Part shown: piece by piece, positions 1 through 8,348 of the stretch | Layout of the letters: each line of letters begins with the position of its first letter | How positions within the stretch are numbered: position 1 is the first letter of the stretch | Source of the DNA: Nitrospira sp. | GTDB lineage: Bacteria > Nitrospirota > Nitrospiria > Nitrospirales > Nitrospiraceae | Assembly (NCBI GenBank): GCA_024998645.1 | Contig: JACOEJ010000001.1 | Span: 40,506 to 104,505 of the forward strand | Reading direction: 5' to 3' | Length of the DNA stretch: 64,000 nucleotides | The notes under the pieces: generated by a model | Seen by the model: the letters and a program-made list of their open reading frames with translations, nothing else | What the model was told of the DNA's origin: nothing | Database searches by the model: none | Translations under genes and position numbers: made by a program

Positions 1-1
1 C

Positions 2-172
2 GATGGAAGCGTCGTGCGCCTGACCTTGAACGGCAGCGGAGCTGATGACGTTTTCTGGTTTGACCCTGAGGACATGCAGAGCCTGCTCAACGATGTCCTC
101 ACCGACAGTTTCGCGAAGCTGACACAGGACACCACGGTTGAGAACAGGATGCTCCGGCTGAAAAATCCATGA
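2..172 (+). CDS. C-terminal fragment of a hypothetical protein, possibly a YajG-like lipoprotein (5' end outside window)
   Basis: Open frame from window start ending ...SFAKLTQDTTVENRMLRLKNP* at 172. Confidence 0.5.
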   Translation, partial: DGSVVRLTLNGSGADDVFWFDPEDMQSLLNDVLTDSFAKLTQDTTVENRMLRLKNP

Positions 173-325
173 ACAGACGAGTCCCCATGCGTCATCTGCG
201 CCGAAGGCGATCGATATGCACCGGGGCCACATTGGTTTCTGAAGCAGTCCCGCATCGCGAGTGTTGAGCCTTGAGGAAGAGGCACAGCACTCGGAATCCT
301 CCACTCCGAAATCGCGGAAACGTCT

Positions 326-2053
326 ATGTATCGCCGGATCATGGCTTTCGACTTCGACGGCACACTGGCCGTCAACGGGGATGTGCCTCCCGAGGTGGAG
401 TCGGCCTTGGCACGCTGCCGTGACAGCGGCCATGTGCTCTTCCTCGTCACGGGGCGCCGCTACGAAACCGTCCAGCTAGGCTATCTGGGAAGTCTGTTCG
501 CCGGTATCGTCTGGGAAAACGGCGCAGTCCTGTCCCATGCGGCCAGCGGGGAGACGTACCTCCCGTTCGGGCAGCTCGACAGTCGATTGCTCAAGGCGAT
601 TGAAGAGGCAGGCATTCCATTCGAGCGAGGACTCGCCATCGCCGCGACCTGGACACCCCATGACCAGGCTCTCTGGCGCATTCTCAGCGCCCACGGCGGC
701 AGCACGTCGGTCGAATACAACAAAGGCGCAGTCATGGTCCTGCCTCCTGGCGCGACAAAAGGCTCCGGTCTCGAACGGCTCCTCGCCTTGTGCGGTCTGT
801 CGCCGAGAAACCTGGCGGCGTTCGGCGACGCCGAAAACGACCTCTCCATGATGACCTTGGCCGAGGTGTCTGTCGCGGTAGGCGATGCGGTCCCGGCCGT
901 CAGAGAAATCGCCGATATCCTTGCCTCAGCCCCCGGCCCCCAGGGCGTCCTTGAAATTCTCAACGAGTATCCGCTGGGCGGGAAGTTCCTCGATATTCCG
1001 CTCAAACGCGAACGGCAAATCTTGCTCGGACAGACCGACTCCGGCACGGTAATCAATATCCCCGCTGCCCGCTTAGCCGGGCGCAATCTGGGGGTCTTCG
1101 GCAATTCGGCAACCGGCAAATCCTGGATGGTCGGCTTGATCGCGGAAGGCCTGCATCATGAAGACTATCAGGTCCTCCTCATCGATCCAGAAGGGGACTT
1201 TCGCGGGCTCCGCGTCCTCCCGCGATTCGTGTCGGTGAGCGGCGACCGAACTACCCTCCCCCCTCCATCCGCCGTCGTCTCACTCCTTGATGAGGGAGGG
1301 GTGTCGCTGGTCCTCGATCTGAGTCAATATCCCATCAGCTTGCGGAGCCCATATATTGCGGAGCTGATCCGGGCGCTACGCCCGGTGCGCGAACGCAAAT
1401 TTCGCCCCCACTGGATCGTCCTGGATGAAGCCCAGGAGTTTTTGCTTGAAGGGAGTGAAATCACAGGACTGCTCCGCCCATTGCTGGAAGCCGGCGGCTG
1501 GGCCTTCGTCTCCTACCGTCCGGACCGTTTGAGCGATTCGGTTCTCGCCTCCCTCCATCACCTGCTCTTGACCAGACTCACAGACCGCCAGATTGGGCAA
1601 TGCCTGCAGACACACTGCGCGATCTGCAGTTTGAAAGGAGCAAATCTTCAACAGATTCCGATGGGAAGCGCCCTGCTCTGTGGGGGCGAACTCGTTCGTA
1701 TGCGCCCGGCCATCCGGCGTGTCCCCCACATCCGCCATCTCTACAAATACCTCGATATCCCCCTTCCGCATGGGAAGCGCTTCTCTTTTAGAACGGAAAC
1801 GGGATATCTCGGCATCGAAGCAGCGAGTCTGTATGAGTTGTCTCGTTTGATTTCGACCCTTCCGTTCGAAAGCCTCGAGTATCACGACCGGCGGGAAGAT
1901 TTTGTGAAATGGGCCGACTGGACACTCGGCGACGGAGGACTCGCCTCACGACTTCGAAAGGTGGCGAATCGTCACTATCAGGGAGAGGAACTCCGTGAAG
2001 CGCTCAAACAAGTCGTGTCGACACACTACGAAGAGCTCCGGCAACTCCGGTAA
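326..2053 (+). CDS. HAD-family hydrolase fused to a P-loop (DUF87/HerA-like) ATPase
   Basis: N-terminal FDFDGTLA and GDAENDLSM HAD motifs; C-terminal GNSATGKSW Walker A and WIVLDEAQ Walker B. Confidence 0.85.
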   Translation: MYRRIMAFDFDGTLAVNGDVPPEVESALARCRDSGHVLFLVTGRRYETVQLGYLGSLFAGIVWENGAVLSHAASGETYLPFGQLDSRLLKAIEEAGIPFERGLAIAATWTPHDQALWRILSAHGGSTSVEYNKGAVMVLPPGATKGSGLERLLALCGLSPRNLAAFGDAENDLSMMTLAEVSVAVGDAVPAVREIADILASAPGPQGVLEILNEYPLGGKFLDIPLKRERQILLGQTDSGTVINIPAARLAGRNLGVFGNSATGKSWMVGLIAEGLHHEDYQVLLIDPEGDFRGLRVLPRFVSVSGDRTTLPPPSAVVSLLDEGGVSLVLDLSQYPISLRSPYIAELIRALRPVRERKFRPHWIVLDEAQEFLLEGSEITGLLRPLLEAGGWAFVSYRPDRLSDSVLASLHHLLLTRLTDRQIGQCLQTHCAICSLKGANLQQIPMGSALLCGGELVRMRPAIRRVPHIRHLYKYLDIPLPHGKRFSFRTETGYLGIEAASLYELSRLISTLPFESLEYHDRREDFVKWADWTLGDGGLASRLRKVANRHYQGEELREALKQVVSTHYEELRQLR

Positions 2054-2096
2054 CCTCGTCCCATAAGGAAGCCGGGAACTATTCGCGCCTCTTGTC

Positions 2097-4787
2097 TTGC
2101 CTATGACCGGATGTGACACGCTACAGGCTTTTGTTCGCGCGCTGGCTGCTCAGAGGAACCGCCCGGCGCTTCTGGCGTTCCACAAACCTACAATCGAAAC
2201 ATGGTCTTTTGCAGAGCTGGTGGATGCCGCCACGCGGCTGGCCTCAGGTCTTCTAGAGGCTGGTCTGCGTGACGGCGAGCCTGTGGCGATCTACTCGCCG
2301 AACCGGGTCGAATGGATCATCGCCTGCCTGGCCCTGCTGGATGCGGGCGCCTTGCCGGTTCCCATCGACTCTCAGATGGCGAGCGACGACCTCGCACATG
2401 TGCTCGAGGACAGCGGGGCTCGGCGGCTGATAACCATTCGCCCTCTGGCGGACCGCTTAACGACACTGGGTCTCCACCGGGACCGCTCCATCATAGTATT
2501 GGATGCCGACAAGGATGATCCCCGGAGCTGGCAACAGTTCCGGCAGGAACCGGCACGCACAGGCCCTTCCGTAAAGCCTGAGAATCCAGCCTTGATGTTT
2601 TACACCTCCGGCGTCAGCGGCCGGCCCAAAGGCGTGCCGTTGAGCCATCGCAATCTCATGTCCAATCTCCAGGGGCTGCTGACCGCGCAGGTCTACCGCC
2701 CCGATGAACGGCTGCTCCTGCCGTTGCCGCTGCACCACGTGTATCCCTTTATGATCGGACTCCTTGCACCGTTCGCGCTGGGGCTTCCTGTCATCCTTCC
2801 CCATTCACTGACCGGGCCTCAGATCCTGCGCGCCCTGCGGGAAGGTCGCGTCACCGCAATCGTCGGGGTCACTCGACTCTATTCCGCGCTGTACGCGGCG
2901 ATCGAGCAGCAGGTGCGACAGAAAGGACGGGGCCTCTCCGCAGCCTTTCACGGGATGCTCATGCTGTCCGCTCTGTTGATTCGATATGGGAACATCCGGC
3001 TCGGTCTGCGCCTGTTCGCCCCGCTCCGCGCGCAGGTGGCACCGGAGCTGAGATCGTTGGTCTATGGCGGAGCCGGGCTGCCGCCGGATCTCGCCTGGCG
3101 ATTGGCGGGATTGGGCTGGCAGATCGCCGGAGGCTTCGGACTCACGGAAACGTCCCCGATTCTCACGCTCATCGCCCCCGGCAGCCGGCACATTGACACG
3201 GCGGGCACACCGCTCCCCGGTGTTCATATCCGCATCGCCGATCCGGACCCGGCCAGCGGCCAGGGGGAAATCCAGGCCCGGGGCCCCAATGTGTTTGCCG
3301 GCTATCTGCATCTGCCGCACAAGACAGTTGAAGCGTTCACTCAAGACGGCTGGTTCAGAACAGGCGATGTAGGCTTCATCGATAAGAACGGGTGCGTGCG
3401 CCTGGTCGGGCGCGCCTCCTCCCGTATCACCTTACCCGGCGGCGAAAAGATCTGGCCTGAGCGGGTGGAGGACGTCCTGGATGGCGCTCCCTCGATCAGG
3501 GAAACGGGCGTGCTCGCTTACGAAGGCCGCCTGGTGGGAGTCATCGTCCCGCGCGCCGCCGCGATCCAAGCAGGCGAGCGGGATGCCGTGACACGCCTGA
3601 TCCGTGCTGAGATTGAAGCGCGCCTGGGCCTCCTGCCTTCATATTGTCGTCTCACCGACTTCACGCTCAGCCTCGACCCCTTACCTCGAACGCGACTCGG
3701 CAAGATCCAACGCCATAAACTCGACGATCTCTTCGCAGCGGGCAAACAGCGACAGGACAAGGCCCTCGTCGAATCGCGACCGATCCCCATCGAGCTGATG
3801 GCGCCGGAAGACCGGCAATTGCTGGAAGATCCTGTCGTGTTGCGAATGTGGAACTGGCTGGCCGGCCGGTTTCCCGCCCTGCGGCTCACCCCAGACACTG
3901 CTCTGTCGCTCGAACTGGGTCTGGACTCACTGGAATGGATGTCGATGACGCTGGAGCTGCGCGACCAGGTCAGCGTCGATCTGCCTGAAGAAGCCCTCCA
4001 ACGGATCGGAACCGTGAGGGATCTGCTGCGGGAAGCAAGCGAAGCTGAAGAGGCGACCAGCGCGGCGATTGATCCGACGGTTCAACTCGCGCAGCCGGAA
4101 GAGCTGCTCGATCCACGACAACGGCGCTGGATTGCGGAGAGGGGATGGTTCTTACGAAGACTCGGGGCAGTGCTGTTTGGGCTCGACCGACTGCTCATGC
4201 GATCGCTGTTCGATTTCGAAATCCTTGGGGCCGAGCGGATACCGGCACAAGGCGCCTGCGTCCTGACACCCAATCATGCCAGCCTGCTCGATCCGCCGGC
4301 CCTCATTGCTGCGCTGCCCGCCGGTTTCGTGAACCGGACCTACTGGGGAGGGTGGACTGGGATTATGTTTCGCGATCCCGTGATGCGCCTCGTCAGCCGA
4401 GCGACGCGTGTCTTCCCCGTTGACCAGAGCAGCCGTCCGTTGACGAACCTTGGCCTCGGCGCGACTGTACTCGCGCGCGGCCATAATCTGGTGTGGTTTC
4501 CCGAAGGAAGTCGATCTCCGGACGGCACGCTCCGGCCGTTTCAGCCTGGAATCGGTTTGATTCTGGCGGCTCATCCGGTCCCGGTCGTTCCCGTCCGCAT
4601 CGAGGGGAGCTTTGAAGCGCTTCCGCCCGGCGCATGGTGGCCGCGCCGACGACGGATCACGATCATATTCGGCCGAGCGCTCAACCCGACCGCACTTGTC
4701 GGACAGAGTGAGGGAGCCGAACGCTATCGAGAGATCGCAGCCGCGCTTCATGATCATATCGCAGGACTGGGCGTTCATCCCGAATAA
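2097..4787 (+). CDS. Multidomain AMP-dependent acyl-CoA/ACP synthetase + phosphopantetheine carrier + PlsC-type acyltransferase
   Basis: YTSGVSGRPKGVPLSHRN AMP-binding motif; ELGLDSLEW carrier Ser; TPNHASLLDPP and FPEGSRSPDG acyltransferase motifs. Confidence 0.88.
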   Translation: MPMTGCDTLQAFVRALAAQRNRPALLAFHKPTIETWSFAELVDAATRLASGLLEAGLRDGEPVAIYSPNRVEWIIACLALLDAGALPVPIDSQMASDDLAHVLEDSGARRLITIRPLADRLTTLGLHRDRSIIVLDADKDDPRSWQQFRQEPARTGPSVKPENPALMFYTSGVSGRPKGVPLSHRNLMSNLQGLLTAQVYRPDERLLLPLPLHHVYPFMIGLLAPFALGLPVILPHSLTGPQILRALREGRVTAIVGVTRLYSALYAAIEQQVRQKGRGLSAAFHGMLMLSALLIRYGNIRLGLRLFAPLRAQVAPELRSLVYGGAGLPPDLAWRLAGLGWQIAGGFGLTETSPILTLIAPGSRHIDTAGTPLPGVHIRIADPDPASGQGEIQARGPNVFAGYLHLPHKTVEAFTQDGWFRTGDVGFIDKNGCVRLVGRASSRITLPGGEKIWPERVEDVLDGAPSIRETGVLAYEGRLVGVIVPRAAAIQAGERDAVTRLIRAEIEARLGLLPSYCRLTDFTLSLDPLPRTRLGKIQRHKLDDLFAAGKQRQDKALVESRPIPIELMAPEDRQLLEDPVVLRMWNWLAGRFPALRLTPDTALSLELGLDSLEWMSMTLELRDQVSVDLPEEALQRIGTVRDLLREASEAEEATSAAIDPTVQLAQPEELLDPRQRRWIAERGWFLRRLGAVLFGLDRLLMRSLFDFEILGAERIPAQGACVLTPNHASLLDPPALIAALPAGFVNRTYWGGWTGIMFRDPVMRLVSRATRVFPVDQSSRPLTNLGLGATVLARGHNLVWFPEGSRSPDGTLRPFQPGIGLILAAHPVPVVPVRIEGSFEALPPGAWWPRRRRITIIFGRALNPTALVGQSEGAERYREIAAALHDHIAGLGVHPE

Positions 4788-4861
4788 GAACGAGCCGAAC
4801 AAGAACGAGACGACGATCCATTACCTCCCCCCTCGTTTGGTTCATACACCGCCGGATCGGA

Positions 4862-5092
4862 CTACTTCAGCCCATGGTAGGGGTCGTCGAATTTGGCGCC
4901 GCACTCGACACAGTGGACCTTGCCGGTCCGCTTGCCGTTTCTCGTCAGGACGTCATCGATGAGCCGACCGTGGCTGCAGGTTTTCTCAAGGATCATACTG
5001 CTTACCTGCTGGGCGGTCACGCTGTCCATGCTCTCCTCCTCATTATCTGAAGCAGAACCCATTGCTTCCTCCTCGTCTTGCTGCCGTGGCAT
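4862..5092 (-). CDS. Small hypothetical protein with C-terminal CxxC
   Basis: 76 aa ORF ending KVHCVECGAKFDDPYHGLK. Confidence 0.6.
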   Translation of the reverse strand: MPRQQDEEEAMGSASDNEEESMDSVTAQQVSSMILEKTCSHGRLIDDVLTRNGKRTGKVHCVECGAKFDDPYHGLK

Positions 5093-5136
5093 AAGGCTAA
5101 CCCCCGCCTGTCTTCCTCATGACCCGATGGATCTCC

Positions 5137-5358
5137 TTAAGTCTGGAGCTCCCGGTCGTGAACGGCCTGAACTCTATACGTCCTGCCGTCGTCCACGGTC
5201 ATGCGAATCTGCCCGCTCCGGCTTAGATAGTCGACAGCAAGAAAGACCTCGTTCCAACTGAGATGCGGACAAAGCGCGCCGACCTCTTCCAGCGGACAAT
5301 CGGTGCCGAGCTGCTCCAGTGCGTTATAGACCTGCTGGACCATCGTCTCGACCCTCAT
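5137..5358 (-). CDS. Small winged-helix-like protein (paralogue 1)
   Basis: MRVETMVQQ...SWNEVFLAVDYLSRSGQIRMTVDDGRTYRV; GA-rich RBS upstream of 5358; similar to 11615..11866 and 24603..24857. Confidence 0.75.
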   Translation of the reverse strand: MRVETMVQQVYNALEQLGTDCPLEEVGALCPHLSWNEVFLAVDYLSRSGQIRMTVDDGRTYRVQAVHDRELQT

Positions 5359-5415
5359 CGCCCATCTCCCTTCCCCAGTGCATCGCAACTCCACCGTTCA
5401 ACCCGCGAGAAACCC

Positions 5416-5880
5416 TCAGCGAATCGACGGCCATTTAGATCGGACAAGACCCGCGGTTAACGCGCCGTCCCCAAGCTCCCCTTCCCCACTCACCCCCAGG
5501 CCGACATAGCGGTCGCCCGCGAGCACATGCAGCAGGGCTTGAGATAGTTCCGCATGAAGCGCCGTCTTCTTGAGAATATAGCCGCAAGCCCCCGCCTCGA
5601 ATGCCAGGGTCACGTAGGCCGGCTCCTGAAAGCTCGATAAAATAATAACCCGACTATCCGGCACCTGCGCACTGATCGCCCGCGTCGCGTCGAGGCCATC
5701 CATCTTGGGCATCGAGATATCGGTGAAAATAATGTCCGGCTTCAGCCGTTGCGCGGCTTGCACGAGTGCCTGACCATCCGTCACCGTTCCGACTACCTCG
5801 CCCAATTCGCTTACGAGATCCCGCAAGGCCTTCAGCAGGTCAGGATGATCATCGGCAAGTAAGATACGCGCGCTGGCCAT
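5416..5880 (-). CDS. Receiver-domain response regulator without recognisable output domain
   Basis: LLADDHPDLLKAL...IIFTDISMPKMDGLDATRAI...GYILKK; ends without HTH. Confidence 0.85.
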   Translation of the reverse strand: MASARILLADDHPDLLKALRDLVSELGEVVGTVTDGQALVQAAQRLKPDIIFTDISMPKMDGLDATRAISAQVPDSRVIILSSFQEPAYVTLAFEAGACGYILKKTALHAELSQALLHVLAGDRYVGLGVSGEGELGDGALTAGLVRSKWPSIR

Positions 5881-6042
5881 GGACCAATACCCTCAAATCT
5901 CACATAAGTCGGAGATATCGTAGGCTTCATGAAGGGGGGCTGGAACTAGGAAGAACCCTGGTGCCGCGGGAGATTCGTACTAGCGCTACTTGGTCATGCG
6001 GGATAGACAAAGGTGGAGAAACTGAGGTGTGCAGGGTGTTTG

Positions 6043-6723
6043 CTAGAGACCGGTGAGGCCGTGGGCGATGGCATACTTGGTCAAATCGGCGGTGGTATGA
6101 ATGTCCAGATGCTGCATGATGCGGGCTTTATGGAACTCCACCGTTTTCACCGACACATTGAGGATCGTGGCGATCTCCTTCGTGCCGTGGCCTTCAGCGA
6201 CGAGCTGCAACACTTCCCGCTGACGGTCGGTGAGCGAGGAGGACGCAGCCTTGACTGCCTCGCCGGTGGATGGCTTCAGGACCGATTCCAGCACATCCTT
6301 CGTCAGCGACGGCGTGAGATAGTGCTGGCCTTGGAGGACGGCCTTGATCGCCAGACCGAGTTCCGACGCCGCGGAACGTTTGAGGAGATACCCGGAGGCC
6401 CCGGCTTGGAAGGCCTCGGTCGCATAGGTCGGGCTGGCATGCATCGTCAGAAAAATGACTTTGCTTTCGGGAAGGAGCTTCCTCAGCTGGCGGGCCGCGT
6501 CGAGCCCGTTCAAGAGCGGCATGGAGATATCCAGGAGAATCAGATCGGGCCGCAGTCTCTGCGCCGCCTCCACCAGCGCCCGGCCGTCCTCCACTGCGCC
6601 GACCACATCACACTCAGCCTCTACCAGCTTCCGCAAGCCGGCCAGGATCAACGAGTGGTCGTCGGCCATGAGCACACGGGGCCGTTTCATGCGTCCTCCT
6701 GAGAGCGGGGAATCCAGACGCAC
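6043..6723 (-). CDS. NarL/FixJ-family response regulator
   Basis: Receiver domain plus LuxR HTH LTDRQREVLQLVAEGHGTKEIATILNVSVKTVEFHKARIM. Confidence 0.95.
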   Translation of the reverse strand: MRLDSPLSGGRMKRPRVLMADDHSLILAGLRKLVEAECDVVGAVEDGRALVEAAQRLRPDLILLDISMPLLNGLDAARQLRKLLPESKVIFLTMHASPTYATEAFQAGASGYLLKRSAASELGLAIKAVLQGQHYLTPSLTKDVLESVLKPSTGEAVKAASSSLTDRQREVLQLVAEGHGTKEIATILNVSVKTVEFHKARIMQHLDIHTTADLTKYAIAHGLTGL

Positions 6724-8348
6724 ACCTTCGTCCCATCCGCCGGAAGGGAATGGACGCGAAAAAACCCGCCCAACAGACGCGCCCGCTCTTGCATACTCGT
6801 GAGGCCGAGCCCTTTCACGCGGGCGGCCTTACTCTCAAGGTCGAACCCCTTGCCGTTATCACGCTCCGACACACCGACCCCCTTGGACGATCCGCTCAGC
6901 CTGACCGTCACACGGCTCGCATGGGCATGCTTGAGCACATTCTGGAGACTCTCCTGCAAGACGCGGAACAGATTGGTCTTCACTTCCGGTGAAAGCACCT
7001 TCGGCACCTCACGGGGAGTAAACGTCGCCGGAAGCCCTGTCCGTTTCGTAAACTCGGCGACATGGTCCCGCATAGCCACCTCCAAACCGACGTGATCGAG
7101 CAACGAGGGATGCAGATTGTACGCGAGATCGTGCAGGTCGTCGGATAGCCGCCCGATTCCAGCGCGAATTTCCGCGCACTGCCGGGAGATCGGCTCAGGG
7201 AGATGGACGATCAAGTTGCGTTCCAGCGTCTCGAGTTCGACCGCCAGCGCTGCGAGCCGCTGGTTGAAGTCGTCGTGCAAGTCGCGCGCAATCCGCTTGC
7301 GCTCCTGCTCCTGAGCCTGGAGGAGTTTCTGCGTCAACGATTCCAGCTCGCTCTGCTTCTCACGAAGCAGAGCGACGTGCCCCTCCAAGGCCCGCGCCGC
7401 CACAGACCGCTCCGTGACATCGCGCAGAATCACGGTCAAGAGCGTCTTGCCGACCAGCAAAACCCGGGAGATTGAGGCCTCGATGGGAAACTCCTCTCCA
7501 TTGGATCGCAGGCCGTACAAGGTGCCGCCGCGTTGCATCGTGCGGGAGACCACACCGCCCCTGGCGAAGAAGCTCATGTGACCGTGATGCGCCTCTCTGA
7601 ACCGTTCCGGAATGAACCGGTCCAGCAATTGTCCGATCGCGTCGTCCGCCCGGCAGCCGAACATGGATTGAGCCGCCCGGTTGAAGAGCAACACGCGCCC
7701 CTCTGCATCCACGGTAATGATGGCGTCCATCGCCGACTCGATAATCGCATTCAGCTGCGTCCGCTGCGCCTCCAGCTCCTGCTCAGTCCGCCTCCGATCA
7801 CTGATGTCCAGCAACGACGTCCGCCAGTGGGTGATGTGCCCGAACTCTTCGTGCACCGCGAGACTCTCGAGATGGACGCAATCGGAGGCGCCGGCCTTTT
7901 TCCGGATATGCACCTCACAGGTCTGTCGGGTACCGTTCTTCAAGACCTCCTGACAATGCCGGTGGAACAAGTCCTGGTCATCCGGCGTAACGAAGCGTGC
8001 GAGTGATTGTCCGATCAGCTCCTTCCGGTGGTTGCCCAGCAACAGCCCGGCCCTCAGACTGGCCTCCACAATCGTACCGTCCCGATCCAGCGTGAGATGG
8101 CCGGCGGGTGAAAAATCGTAGAGATCTTCATAGCGATCACGAGCGGCTTGGAGCTCCACCTGAGTCCGGCGGAGTTCGTCGTTCTGCATCTCCAGCTCGA
8201 CCTGATGGACTTGCAGCTCATGCACCAGCTGCTGTACATCCTTGACCGGCATGGCGGCCACGTCACGTTCGGCCATCCGGAGGAGTTCCTCCGCCTGTCG
8301 GCGAAGCCCGGTGAGGTGCTTGGGGTCGTCCGGCTTCTTAGCCATCAA
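6687..8348 (-). CDS. PAS-domain sensor histidine kinase (HisKA_3 type)
   Basis: PAS repeats; ERKRIARDLHDDFNQRLAAL H-box; ATPase region DNGKGFDLESKAARVKGLGLTSMQERARLLGG. Confidence 0.95.
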   Translation of the reverse strand: MMAKKPDDPKHLTGLRRQAEELLRMAERDVAAMPVKDVQQLVHELQVHQVELEMQNDELRRTQVELQAARDRYEDLYDFSPAGHLTLDRDGTIVEASLRAGLLLGNHRKELIGQSLARFVTPDDQDLFHRHCQEVLKNGTRQTCEVHIRKKAGASDCVHLESLAVHEEFGHITHWRTSLLDISDRRRTEQELEAQRTQLNAIIESAMDAIITVDAEGRVLLFNRAAQSMFGCRADDAIGQLLDRFIPERFREAHHGHMSFFARGGVVSRTMQRGGTLYGLRSNGEEFPIEASISRVLLVGKTLLTVILRDVTERSVAARALEGHVALLREKQSELESLTQKLLQAQEQERKRIARDLHDDFNQRLAALAVELETLERNLIVHLPEPISRQCAEIRAGIGRLSDDLHDLAYNLHPSLLDHVGLEVAMRDHVAEFTKRTGLPATFTPREVPKVLSPEVKTNLFRVLQESLQNVLKHAHASRVTVRLSGSSKGVGVSERDNGKGFDLESKAARVKGLGLTSMQERARLLGGFFRVHSLPADGTKVCVWIPRSQEDA

